This document shows, in pieces, positions 46,693 through 55,372 of a DNA stretch of 64,000 nt. The notes beneath the pieces are model-generated. The model was not told where the DNA came from. It was given only the letters and a program-made list of their open reading frames with translations, and did not search any database. The position numbers and the translations under genes are program-made. The DNA is from Pseudomonas sp. LFM046 (GTDB lineage Bacteria > Pseudomonadota > Gammaproteobacteria > Pseudomonadales > Pseudomonadaceae), in the NCBI RefSeq assembly GCF_000949385.2, contig NZ_JYKO02000001.1:2628620-2692619 (forward strand), given 5' to 3'. How positions within the stretch are numbered: position 1 is the first letter of the stretch; each line of letters starts with the position of its first letter.

Positions 46693-48462
46693 TCAGAGTC
46701 CCTGTTGATGGAGCCAGAGATTGAGCGCGGCCATCTGCCAGAGCTTCGAGCCCCGGAGCGGGGTGATGTCTTCCGTGGGACTGGCCAGCAGGCGTTCGAG
46801 CATGGCTGGCCGGAACAGGCCGCGATCCTGGCTCGGGTCCAGCAGGAGTTCGCGTACCCAGTCGCGGGTGCGGCCTTCCAGGTACTTGAGACCGGGCACC
46901 GGGAAGTAACCCTTGGGCCGGTCGATCACCTGGTGGGGAATGACCTGGCGGGCGGCGGCCTTGAGCACCGCCTTGCCACCGTCACCGAGCTTGAAACGCG
47001 AGGGAATCCGCGCCGACAGCTCGGCCACCCGGTAGTCGAGGAACGGCACCCGCGCCTCCAGGCCCCAGGCCATGGTCATGTTGTCCACCCGCTTCACCGG
47101 GTCGTCCACCAGCATCACCGTGCTGTCCAGGCGCAGCGCCTTGTCCACCGGGTCGAGGGCACCGGGGTGCTCGAAGTGCTGGCGCACGAATTCGCCGGCC
47201 AGGTCGCCGGTGAGCCAGCCCGGCTGCACCGTGGCCTCGTACTCGGTGTGGGCGCGGTCGAAGAAGGCTGTGCGGTAGCTGTTGAACGGATCGCGGGTGT
47301 CGGCCAGCGGCGGGTACCAGTGATAGCCGCCGAAGAGTTCGTCGGCACCCTGGCCGCTCTGCACCACCTTGCAGTGCCGGGACACCTCGCGGGACAGCAG
47401 GTAGAAGGCGATGCAGTCGTGACTGACCATGGGCTCGCTCATGGCGGCGAAGGCGGCAGGCAATTGCTCCAGCACTTCGTGCTCATCGATGCGCAGCTGC
47501 TGGTGGCGGGTGCCGTAATGGTTGACGATCAGGTCGGAGAACTCAAACTCGTCGCCGCGCTCGCCGCCGGCATCCTCGAAGCCGATGGAGAAGGTCGCAA
47601 GTTGTTCGATACCGGACTCCGCCAGCAAGCCCACCAGCAGGCTGGAGTCCACCCCGCCGGAAAGCAGGACGCCCACCTCACGGGCGGCGCGCTGGCGTAT
47701 GTCAACGGCGTCGCGCAGACTGTCCAGCAATGAATCGCGCCAGTCCTCCGGGCCGAGTCGTTGTTCGTCTTCGCGCGGCCCGTACTCCAACTGCCACCAC
47801 GAGCCAAAGTCACAGTTGCCAAAGACATCAAGCATCATCCAACTGGCCGGGGGGAGCTTTTCGATTCCCTTGACCAGGGTGCGCGGCGCTGGGACCACGG
47901 CGTGGAAGTTGAGATAAAAGTTGAGCGCTTCCGGATCCAGCGTCGTGTCCACGTCGCCGCCCTGAAGCAAGGCCGGCAGGCTGGAAGCGAAACGCAGGCG
48001 CTGGTCGGTGCGCGTCAGGTACAGCGGCTTGATGCCGAGGCGGTCGCGGGCAAGGAACAGGCGTTGTGTATCCCGTTCCCAGATGGCTAGGGCAAACATG
48101 CCATTGAGCCTGGGCAGCATGTCTTTGCCCCAAGCGTGCCAGGCCTTGAGCAGCACCTCGGTGTCGCCGTCGGAAAAAAAGCGGTAGCCCAGGCGCTGCA
48201 GTTCTACACGCAGCTCAGGATAGTTATAGATGGAACCATTAAATACCATGCTCAGTCCCAACTGAGGGTCCAGCATGGGCTGCCCGGACGCTTCAGCCAG
48301 ATCCATGATCTTCAGCCGTCGGTGGCCAAACGCGAGTGGTCCCTGACTGTGAAAACCGCAGCCATTAGGGCCGCGAGGCTTCATGTGATGAGTGATACGT
48401 TCAATCGCAGCGAGGTCGGCCGGATTGTTGTCGAAACGTAATTCTCCAGAAATTCCGCACAT
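46693..48462 (-). CDS. asnO: N-acetylglutaminylglutamine amidotransferase (asparagine-synthase type)
   Basis: A 589-residue class II amidotransferase. Cys2 of MCGISGELRF is the glutaminase nucleophile. The synthase domain has VLLSGGVDSSLLVGLLAES, the PP-loop for ATP, at about residues 265-283. It makes the C-terminal amide of NAGGN, an osmoprotectant. It lies 6 bp upstream of ngg. A sigma-70-like promoter is at 48548-48575. A divergent MarR gene starts at 48601. Confidence 0.94.
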   Translation of the reverse strand: MCGISGELRFDNNPADLAAIERITHHMKPRGPNGCGFHSQGPLAFGHRRLKIMDLAEASGQPMLDPQLGLSMVFNGSIYNYPELRVELQRLGYRFFSDGDTEVLLKAWHAWGKDMLPRLNGMFALAIWERDTQRLFLARDRLGIKPLYLTRTDQRLRFASSLPALLQGGDVDTTLDPEALNFYLNFHAVVPAPRTLVKGIEKLPPASWMMLDVFGNCDFGSWWQLEYGPREDEQRLGPEDWRDSLLDSLRDAVDIRQRAAREVGVLLSGGVDSSLLVGLLAESGIEQLATFSIGFEDAGGERGDEFEFSDLIVNHYGTRHQQLRIDEHEVLEQLPAAFAAMSEPMVSHDCIAFYLLSREVSRHCKVVQSGQGADELFGGYHWYPPLADTRDPFNSYRTAFFDRAHTEYEATVQPGWLTGDLAGEFVRQHFEHPGALDPVDKALRLDSTVMLVDDPVKRVDNMTMAWGLEARVPFLDYRVAELSARIPSRFKLGDGGKAVLKAAARQVIPHQVIDRPKGYFPVPGLKYLEGRTRDWVRELLLDPSQDRGLFRPAMLERLLASPTEDITPLRGSKLWQMAALNLWLHQQGL

Positions 48463-48547
48463 GAGTCCTTACCGGATTGCCGTTGGGGATGAGGCGTTTG
48501 CTCGGGGTACTTTTTTTTACCTAAGCAGATAAATCCTTTCAGGTCAA

Positions 48548-48575
48548 AGTATATTGGGCAGGCTTTTCATGACAA
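48548..48575 (-). promoter_or_regulatory. Sigma-70-like promoter of asnO-ngg
   Basis: On the - strand TTGTCA (-35) is separated by 16 bp from TATACT (-10). Transcription would begin near 48541, about 80 bp before the asnO start. The divergent regulator gene lies just upstream, so it may bind here. Confidence 0.5.
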
Positions 48576-48600
48576 AACAACCATTTAAAGGGCCGATTCC

Positions 48601-49080
48601 ATGAGTGAGAGCCTCTACGAAGGGGTATTGGCGGATGCCTACGCACTCGCGGTATTCAAAGGTCTGCGACGTTTGCAGCAGGCCACCGAAGTGCATGCCA
48701 AACGCCTGGCTCGATACGGTGGGCTGACACCACTGCAGTTATTGATCTTGCGCATCATGGCCGGACAGGGCGAGCTGACCGCCAGCCACCTGGCCCGGGA
48801 GGTCAGCCTGACCCAAGCGTCTCTATCAGGGGTATTGGATCGCTTGGAGAGCCGAGGCCTCCTAAGCAGGCGACGGGATGAGCGTGACCGTCGCAAGCAC
48901 TGGCTGGTGCTGACCGAGATGGGGGCGGATGCCTTGGCCGCAGCCCCAGCTTTGCTGCCGGAGCATGTATTGGCGCGATTTGCCGCGCTCGCCGAATGGG
49001 AACGTCATGCCTTGCTAGCCGCACTGCTGCGAGCCGCGGAGCTATTTGACACACCAGAGGACGACGACGAAGAGGAGTAG
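48601..49080 (+). CDS. MarR-family regulator
   Basis: A 159-residue winged helix-turn-helix protein. The DNA-binding part includes GGLTPLQLLILRIMAGQGEL, LTASHLAREVSLTQASLSGV and the wing LLSRRRDERDRRKHWLVLTE. It ends with an unusual acidic tail (DTPEDDDEEE). It diverges from asnO-ngg across a 138-bp spacer, so it may regulate them. The effector is unknown. Confidence 0.88.
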   Translation: MSESLYEGVLADAYALAVFKGLRRLQQATEVHAKRLARYGGLTPLQLLILRIMAGQGELTASHLAREVSLTQASLSGVLDRLESRGLLSRRRDERDRRKHWLVLTEMGADALAAAPALLPEHVLARFAALAEWERHALLAALLRAAELFDTPEDDDEEE

Positions 49081-49216
49081 CCCTGCCGCGACGCCTCCTT
49101 CGGCTTTTCACCAAAATGAGGTCGATCAGCGCGAATGGTCGATCTTGTCTCGGTAACTCGCCTTTCTTTCGCCGTGTGCTGCAGGCAGGACCGTCGGTGT
49201 TGCAACCACCAAACAA

Positions 49217-49462
49217 TCAAAAATCTTGCGGACTGAATACCGGCCTTCCTTGTTCGTCAATGCGCATCAATCGGCCCAGCGCTTCCTCAGCGGCTGCCAG
49301 TGCGTCGGAACGACGGATGAAATACGACTGATGGTAAACCAGATGGAATTGCGGCTCGGCATTGGCAGCGATTGGCTGGATCACAACAAATGCCAGTGCA
49401 TGGTCACCATTGAGGCGGGTTTCGGTCCAGGCGACATGCCCTGGGAAGTCTCGGCTCTTCAT
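49217..49462 (-). CDS. Small conserved-looking hypothetical protein
   Basis: An 81-residue soluble protein beginning MKSRDFPGHVAWTETRLNGD. I chose ATG 49462; the open frame upstream to 49624 crosses a terminator-like hairpin and looks noncoding. Sequence is balanced with a C-terminal LMRIDEQGRPVFSPQDF. No family recognised. Confidence 0.55.
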   Translation of the reverse strand: MKSRDFPGHVAWTETRLNGDHALAFVVIQPIAANAEPQFHLVYHQSYFIRRSDALAAAEEALGRLMRIDEQGRPVFSPQDF

Positions 49463-49566
49463 CGCGACCTCCGGCGTTTGGCTGCTCGATTGGCGACTTC
49501 CCACTATTGGAGCGAGAAGGCACAGGCTGGTGAAAGAACTGACGGACTGTCCGAAAAACAGCAAAC

Positions 49567-49591
49567 CCGGCGCGAGGCCGGGCTTGTTGCG
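49567..49591. terminator. Terminator-like hairpin
   Basis: CCCGGC and GCCGGG around GCGAG form a short GC-rich stem between 49567 and 49590, flanked on the left by an A-rich and on the right by a TTGTT tract. It lies between divergent genes, where it may be a relic from an earlier arrangement. Confidence 0.45.
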
Positions 49592-49753
49592 GAGCTCAAT
49601 GGGTGCTAATCCGTTAGCTGACAAGACAATAGCTCAAGCAATTGCATTGTGCCGCGATTGAGGCAACGTCTTTGTAGGGCGTTCTGCTCATCAGTCCTTA
49701 TCGCCTATGCGATATTGTCCAGGATGAGAGGGCCATTACAGAGGAGAACTACG

Positions 49754-50581
49754 ATGTCGGAGGTGGTGGCTAGCATCGATGGTTCCAGTTCTACCCCTGC
49801 GGTCTGCGACTACGCCGTGTGGGCCAGCTCGCGTCTGCGGGCACCCCTGGTGCTCCTGCATGTGCTGGACCGTCTGCTGGATTGGACAACGGCGGATATC
49901 AGCGGTGACGCCGATCTGGTTGACCGCGAACAATTGCACGTTGAGGACGCGACGCTAGACGAACGCCTAGCGCAAAGTCAGATGATTCTGGCTGCGGCGA
50001 AGGCCCGCATCATGTCCAGTGGCATCGACGAACCTGAGACGCGGCAGCGAATAGGTGAGCTGTCAGACACGCTTTGCGAATTGGACGCTGAGATTCGACT
50101 GCTGGTTATGGGCAGGCAGGGTGAGGGCCCGGGAACTGACGTCGGCAAACACGTAGAAAGGGTCGTGCGGACGCTGCACCGGCCCATTCTTCTGACGCCC
50201 AGCACGTTCACGGTGCCCCAGAACCTCATGATTGCCTTCGATGGCAGTCCTCCGGCGTGCAGGGCTGTTGAGATGTTGACCACCAACTCGCTGTTTCTCG
50301 GTCTGCCGGTTCATTTGGTCATGGTCGGTACAGCGACTGCCGTGATGAGGGTTAGGCTAAATGCGGCGTGCGCCACGCTGACGTCCGGCGGCTTCACCGT
50401 TACCAAGGCTGTTCTTTCGGGCGAAACCGAGCCGACCTTGAACGACTATCAGGTCACGCAAGGTATCGACCTACTGGTCATGGGCGCGTATGGGCACTCG
50501 CGAATCCACCAACTGCTGATCGGAAGCACGACAAACACCATGCTGCGAACCGCATCAGTACCACTTCTCATAGTGCGCTGA
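49754..50581 (+). CDS. Universal stress protein, two Usp domains
   Basis: A 275-residue UspA-type protein. ATG 49754 follows a GAGGAGAA site. The first domain (1-145) starts VVASIDGSSSTPAVCDYAVW; the second (about 150-275) starts NLMIAFDGSPPACRAVEML and ends with MGAYGHSRIHQLLIGSTTN, the nucleotide-binding GxxGxxxxxxG(S/T) motif. Such proteins support survival under general stress. It begins the right-hand ion/stress cluster. Confidence 0.9.
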   Translation: MSEVVASIDGSSSTPAVCDYAVWASSRLRAPLVLLHVLDRLLDWTTADISGDADLVDREQLHVEDATLDERLAQSQMILAAAKARIMSSGIDEPETRQRIGELSDTLCELDAEIRLLVMGRQGEGPGTDVGKHVERVVRTLHRPILLTPSTFTVPQNLMIAFDGSPPACRAVEMLTTNSLFLGLPVHLVMVGTATAVMRVRLNAACATLTSGGFTVTKAVLSGETEPTLNDYQVTQGIDLLVMGAYGHSRIHQLLIGSTTNTMLRTASVPLLIVR

Positions 50582-50748
50582 CATCGGATAGCGCATTAGC
50601 TCTCGCGACGGCTACTAAGCCTTCGCCGCGCACTGATGTGTTTAACGCGCTTGCCCATGGCGAGATGCACCAGGTTGCAGTGAATACATCGCAGGTCTGT
50701 CGCAACAGAGGCGAACGGACGATCGCCAGCCTTTTCGGCCAACTGTCC

Positions 50749-50769
50749 CGCACGAGTTCCGCTCGTGCG
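50749..50769 (+). terminator. Hairpin between usp and dsbG-like genes
   Basis: CGCACGAG (50749-50756) and CTCGTGCG (50762-50769) form a perfect 8-bp stem with a 5-nt loop. No T-run follows. It lies just before the ribosome site of the next gene. Confidence 0.4.
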
Positions 50770-50800
50770 CGGAAAGATCTGAGGAGAGTAGCCAGCCGTG

Positions 50801-51568
50801 ATGAAATTCAGAGACGTGCTTTCATCGGTGACACTAATGAGCTTACTCGTCTGGCCAGGGCCAGTCATTCAACCTCAGGAGTTGCCCGCGCCAATAAAGG
50901 CAATGGAGGCCCGTGGGGCGACTATTATCGGCCCATTCGACGCGCCAAGCGGTCTGCGAGGTTACGCCGCCCGCTACGGCGGTAAGAGCATAGCGCTCTA
51001 TCTCACGGCAGATGACAAGCATGTTCTGATCGGTACTCTGTACGATGCCCAGGGACAGGACCTGACTCGCGCACCATTGGACAAACTGGTGTATGAGTTG
51101 CTGACCATGGAAATGTGGGGGCGGCTGGGGAGCAGTACCTGGATCGCCGATGGCCGCGCCGATGCCCCGCGCATCGTCTACATCTTCAACGACCCGAACT
51201 GCTTCTCTTGCAACAGGTTTTGGAAGCATGCGCGGCCCTGGGTTGAATCTGGCGAGGTACAAGTCCGCCATATCATCGTCGGCATGCGGCGCCTCGACAG
51301 CGCCGGCAAGTCCGCCGCACTGCTGACTGCTAAACACCCGGAAGCGGCGCTTAAGGCGCATCAAACGGCCGGCACCGGCAGTACGCTGAAACCGCTGAAA
51401 AGGATTCCTGCAGAGGTCCAGAAGCAACTCGACGCCAACCTAGCGCTGATGAGCGAACTTGGCGCTTTGTCGACGCCGTTAATTCTCTATCTGGATGCAC
51501 GCGGCCGTTTGAAAATGCAGCAAGGGGTGCCACAGGGGAAGGGGCTGGCGGAGGTCATGGGGCAGTAA
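50801..51568 (+). CDS. dsbG: DsbG-like periplasmic thiol-disulfide protein
   Basis: A 255-residue protein with a signal segment at the start and a DsbC/DsbG-type fold. The active site reads NDPNCFSCNRFW, i.e. CFSC rather than the CPYC of E. coli DsbG. The cis-proline loop is present in ALSTPLILYLDARG. GAGGAG lies upstream. The start is the ATG at 50801, with a possible GTG at 50798. It would reduce or isomerise periplasmic thiols. A remnant of nhaA follows directly. Confidence 0.82.
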   Translation: MKFRDVLSSVTLMSLLVWPGPVIQPQELPAPIKAMEARGATIIGPFDAPSGLRGYAARYGGKSIALYLTADDKHVLIGTLYDAQGQDLTRAPLDKLVYELLTMEMWGRLGSSTWIADGRADAPRIVYIFNDPNCFSCNRFWKHARPWVESGEVQVRHIIVGMRRLDSAGKSAALLTAKHPEAALKAHQTAGTGSTLKPLKRIPAEVQKQLDANLALMSELGALSTPLILYLDARGRLKMQQGVPQGKGLAEVMGQ

Positions 51569-51632
51569 TCTACGGCACATGGATACTCTTGCATCTTGCC
51601 GACTCGCTTGCCTGATGGACTGCCCATACTGC

Positions 51633-51734
51633 TTTACACAGCAGACGCTATTGAGCGCCGCCAAACTGGGTGTGCGGGCGGCGCCTGTAACCGCTGGCCT
51701 GATCGGCCCGCCCCACGGCCGCGTATTGGTGGCA
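51633..51734 (+). pseudogene. nhaA: Fossil of an nhaA 3' end
   Basis: The frame encodes [13 protein letters not shown] and on to PHGRVLVA. This matches the end of the intact NhaA at 29788-31155 ([13 protein letters not shown] ... AYGRVLVA). The rest of the antiporter is gone and the surrounding frame continues without family similarity. It lies between the dsbG-like gene and truncated kdpC. Confidence 0.78.
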
Positions 51735-51907
51735 TGCGCACTCTCCGCTGTTTCACGCGAGCGGTTCTGCCCCGGACTATTCAGGGGAAGCCCCTCTGTT
51801 CTCACAGTGAGGCCAGGAAGCAAAGATTTATCAGGCCAGCCGCGATCGATAGCGTCTCCTAATACCTGCATCGGCCCTAGGTAGGAACCTCCGGAGGTGC
51901 TGGCGTT

Positions 51908-52144
51908 TTAGGCCTTGGGCGTCGTAGCAGAGGGTCGGCTCCAGAAGTAGCGGGGGTCGCTGAATGCCTGGCCGATCAGTTCGGAGCCGAGTGCCTCGCC
52001 ATCCCTGAACATCAGGCCGCCGGCCGCCCGGTGGTGAGACAGCGCCTGCGCGACACCTGTGGTGTGCGGGTACGCCACTCCGGTGAGCAACGACAAGAGG
52101 CTAAGCCGCTGCCGTGCGGGACGGGGACGGAGGATGGAAACCAT
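51908..52144 (-). pseudogene. kdpC: Truncated KdpC (potassium-transporting ATPase subunit C)
   Basis: Only about 78 residues remain of a protein that is normally about 185-190. They match the N-terminal KdpC half: LSLLSLLTGVAYPHTTGVAQAL, then GSELIGQAFSDPRYFWSRPS, where the frame stops after ATTPKA. The C-terminal half is missing. It begins 10 bp after the kdpB stop. A functional Kdp complex is therefore unlikely. Confidence 0.85.
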
Positions 52145-52154
52145 GGCGAGCGGC

Positions 52155-54233
52155 TCAGGCCAGGCCAACGACTGACAACGCTATGTCGATCAGCTTGATG
52201 CCAATGAACGGCACCATCACACCGCCTAGACCATAGATCAGCAAGTTGCGCGGTAGCAGTGACGCGACACCGACCGGGCGATAGCGCAGGCCCTTCAGCG
52301 CAAGGGGGATCAGGAACACGATGATCAGCGCGTTGAAGATCACTGTCGAGAGAATCGCCGAGTTCGGGCTGGCCAGGCCCATGACATTGAGCGCGCCCAG
52401 TTCCGGGTAAGTGGTGACGAAGGCCGCCGGGATGACGGCGAAATACTTGGCGATATCGTTGGCGATCGCGAACAGGGTGAGCGAACCACGGGCCATCCGC
52501 ATCTGTTTGCCGGTCTCGACCACCTCGATCAGCTTGGTCGGAGTGCTGTCCAGATCAACCATGTTGCCGGCTTCCTTGGCCGCCTGGGTGCCCGAGTTCA
52601 TCACCACCGCGACATCAGCCTGGGCTAAGGCCGGCGCGTCCTTGGCACCGTCGCCGGCCATCGCCACCAATCGGCCTTCGCTCTGGTGGCGACGAACCAG
52701 TGCCAGTTTGTCGTCGGGCGTGGCCTCGGCGAGAAAGTCGTCGACGCCTGCCTCGGCGGCAATGGTCGCGGCAGTCATATGTTTATCGCCGGTGACCATC
52801 ACCGTCTTGACTCCCATCCGCCGCAGCTCGGCAAAACGCTCCTTGATCCCGCCCTCGACCACGTACTTAAGCTCGATGACGCCCAGCACATGGGTGCCCT
52901 CGGCAACCACCAATGGCGTACTACCACGCCGGGCGACCTCTTCTAACGTGGCCAGGACTCTGGGAGGAAAGGTTCCCCCCAAAGATTCGACATAAGCGCG
53001 AATCGCCTCGGCCGCGCCCTTGCGTACCTGGCGTTCACCCATATCGACGCCACTCATGCGGGTATGGGCAGAAAAGTGCAGGAAGTGGGGGTCCAGGGCG
53101 TGGATATCCCGTTGACGCAGGTCGAACTGCTGTTGGGTCAGCCGCACGATGCTGCGCCCTTCCGGGGTTTCATCGGCCAGGGATGCGAGCTGCGCAGCAT
53201 CCGCCAGTTCCACTTCCTTGACCCCTGGAGCGGCCAGGAAGGCCGAGGCATGGCGGTTACCGGAGGTGATGGTGCCTGTCTTGTCCAGCAGTAACACATC
53301 GACGTCGCCGGCGGCCTCAACGGCGCGGCCCGAAGTCGCGATGACGTTGGCCTGCCGCATGCCGCTCATACCTGCCACTCTTACCGCCGACAACAAATTG
53401 GCGATGGTGGTCGGGATCAGACAGACGAGCAACGCCACCAGCACCGTGAGGCTTATCGGAGTCCCTGATTCGGCGGCCGCCACAATGAACGATGAATACG
53501 GTAGTAGCTTCACGATCACGCCGTAAAACACCATGGTCAGGGCCACCAGCAAGATGGACAGCGCGACCTCGTTCGGCGTCTTCTGCCGTTTGGCGTTTTC
53601 CACCATGGCGATCATGCGGTCGATGAAGGTTTCCCCAGGGTTGGCGGTGATACGCACCACCATCCAGTCCGAAATCACCCGCGTGCCACCGGTCACAGCA
53701 GAGAAATCTCCCCCAGCTTCACGTATCACCGGTGCCGATTCACCGGTAATCGCCGATTCATCCACCGAAGCGACACCTTCAATCACCTCGCCATCGACCG
53801 GGATCAGTGAGTTGGCCAGGTCGCCCACCTCAACCACCACCACATCGCCTCTGCGTAGATCACTGGTATGAACCAACTGCCACTCAGCGCCGTAGCGGGG
53901 TTCGCGCAGCCTTTTTGCCCAAGTCTCCTTCTTTAATTCCTTCAAGAACGCGGCTTGTGCCTTGCTGCGGCCCTCGGTAAGCGCTTCGGCGAAGTTTGCG
54001 AATAGCACGGTGAACCAGAGCCAGAACGAAACCGTGAGAATGAAACCGGCACTGGCGTCTCCCTCTCGGCTCAGCGCCTGCACCCACAGCCCGGTGGTGA
54101 CGATTGCGGCGGCATAGACCACGAACATCACCGGGTTGTGCCAAAGCACCCGGGGGTCAAGGTTACGCAGTGCGTCAATCGCTGCCGGCCGAACCAGCGA
54201 GGAAACGAACGGCGTGAAGGTTTTCCGCGTCAT
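52155..54233 (-). CDS. kdpB: KdpB potassium-transporting ATPase subunit with altered catalytic motifs
   Basis: Full-length at 692 residues. The TGES motif (residues 163-166) and the phosphorylation site DKTGT (317-321) are intact. Other signature residues are changed: TGDN reads TGDK at 481-484, and the TGDGxND motif reads AGDGAKD at 526-532, with Asn replaced by Lys. The PTTI-GG region reads [10 protein letters not shown]. Its KdpA and KdpC partners are truncated. It overlaps kdpA by 4 bases. It is probably inactive or no longer a potassium pump. Confidence 0.85.
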   Translation of the reverse strand: MTRKTFTPFVSSLVRPAAIDALRNLDPRVLWHNPVMFVVYAAAIVTTGLWVQALSREGDASAGFILTVSFWLWFTVLFANFAEALTEGRSKAQAAFLKELKKETWAKRLREPRYGAEWQLVHTSDLRRGDVVVVEVGDLANSLIPVDGEVIEGVASVDESAITGESAPVIREAGGDFSAVTGGTRVISDWMVVRITANPGETFIDRMIAMVENAKRQKTPNEVALSILLVALTMVFYGVIVKLLPYSSFIVAAAESGTPISLTVLVALLVCLIPTTIANLLSAVRVAGMSGMRQANVIATSGRAVEAAGDVDVLLLDKTGTITSGNRHASAFLAAPGVKEVELADAAQLASLADETPEGRSIVRLTQQQFDLRQRDIHALDPHFLHFSAHTRMSGVDMGERQVRKGAAEAIRAYVESLGGTFPPRVLATLEEVARRGSTPLVVAEGTHVLGVIELKYVVEGGIKERFAELRRMGVKTVMVTGDKHMTAATIAAEAGVDDFLAEATPDDKLALVRRHQSEGRLVAMAGDGAKDAPALAQADVAVVMNSGTQAAKEAGNMVDLDSTPTKLIEVVETGKQMRMARGSLTLFAIANDIAKYFAVIPAAFVTTYPELGALNVMGLASPNSAILSTVIFNALIIVFLIPLALKGLRYRPVGVASLLPRNLLIYGLGGVMVPFIGIKLIDIALSVVGLA

Positions 54234-54628
54234 TTTTGCAGCTCACTTGGCGTGACAAACAGCATGCTATGGGTCGGAATAGTCCCTGCGGTGGGAGCCG
54301 GACGTTTCTTCGCCGCCAGACTGCCGGCAATCGCCAGTATTGGGACAATGACGCCAAAGCGGCCGAACCAGGTGGCCAGACCAAGGACACTGTTATAGAA
54401 CGGCGTCTCGGCTGAGAGAGCGGCCAAGGTATTGCCGTTGTTGTTAGCGGCCGAGCTGAAGAGATAGCGGATTTCCGAGTACCCGTGACTGCCGGGGGTG
54501 GCGACGTCGATGCGGCCTGTATCCGCAGTTGCGGCGATGACCGGACCGTATCGCACCAGTAGAGCGGCAGCGAGGAGCCCCCGTAGGAACGCGGCCACCA
54601 GTGCGCCGAAGACATAAAGGCCGGTCAT
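54230..54628 (-). pseudogene. kdpA: Kdp fragment: KdpF-like start joined to an internal part of KdpA
   Basis: About 132 residues remain of a protein of about 560. Residues from ATG 54628 (MTGLYVFGALVAAFLRGLLA) look like the small KdpF membrane peptide. They run into a late KdpA stretch: TPGSHGYSEIRYLFSSAANN, TPFYNSVLGLATWFGRFGVI and IAGSLAAKKRPAPTAGT. The ion pore domains before this part and the final helix are missing. This fits an in-frame deletion fusing kdpF to kdpA. It overlaps kdpB by 4 bases. Confidence 0.8.
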
Positions 54629-54640
54629 AGTCGCCTCCAC

Positions 54641-55372
54641 TTCAGGGCTGAGCAGCCAACGCTAGACCGACTATCGTGGCGAAACTCACGACAATCAGAA
54701 TGAAGTATGCGACGTCTCAGTAGCCCTCCCATGACCATTACCATCCTAGGGAGCCGCCTATAAAAATGCTGAAAAAGTTGTGGGTACTGGTATAAAAAAA
54801 ATGAAAAGTACGCCGATACGAGCGTTGCCCAAGTGCCCACCTGCACGGATGACCAGTCTAATTAAGCCACGTCAGCAGGCCTGATCACGGTATCAAGCGA
54901 AGTTCAGTTGACCGTCCAAAGTTCCCAGGAAAGTGCCATTCCTCAAGGCCTTGAAGTGCCGGCTAGCAGCAGTGCTCCCCCGTCCTGGCACCTTCGACTG
55001 CCGCTGTATGGTCCCGACCTGTTCTCAGTCGGCCGCTCGGGCCGCGGAACTTGGATGCCGCCGCCTGGCGAGGGGCTTACGCGGTGAACTCCCTTGCCCA
55101 ACTGGCGGAACGGCCCGGTTATGGCCGCACCCACGGGAGCACCAGTTGAACTGGATCTTGGCGCAATAAAAAAGGAAAGCCTCCACGGCCTCCCCACGGA
55201 AGCCATGGCGGCCTTCCATTTCGTCCTCTTGCGAGGACGATTTAAGTGTAGTCGATTAGACCAGTTTTTCCAGCAAACCAACTACTCAGATTGGTTGAGT
55301 CTGTGTCATTAGGCAGTCGAGATGCTGAACTGGGGCAAGAAGTAGTGGCTGCAGAGAGCATATTTCCTCATG
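54641..55372. other. 730-bp spacer between the kdp remnant and trkH
   Basis: No intact gene recognised. A - strand stretch, 54642-54716, encodes the hydrophobic YFILIVVSFATIVGLALA without a normal start, perhaps the relic of a small gene that often precedes kdpF. The region around 54770-54815 is AT-rich and may have held the kdp promoter. Confidence 0.35.

Noticed and set aside
46666-47733. 355-codon + strand frame opposite asnO
   Set aside because: No protein-family features; the asparagine-synthase-type gene fully explains the region.
51579-51884. A real 101-residue protein covering the nhaA fossil
   Set aside because: Only residues 19-52 of this frame resemble NhaA; the rest shows no family and no ribosome site supports translation.
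54933-55312. Short overlapping frames between the kdp remnant and trkH
   Set aside because: Both strands have similar frames of low complexity, without start sites or motifs.
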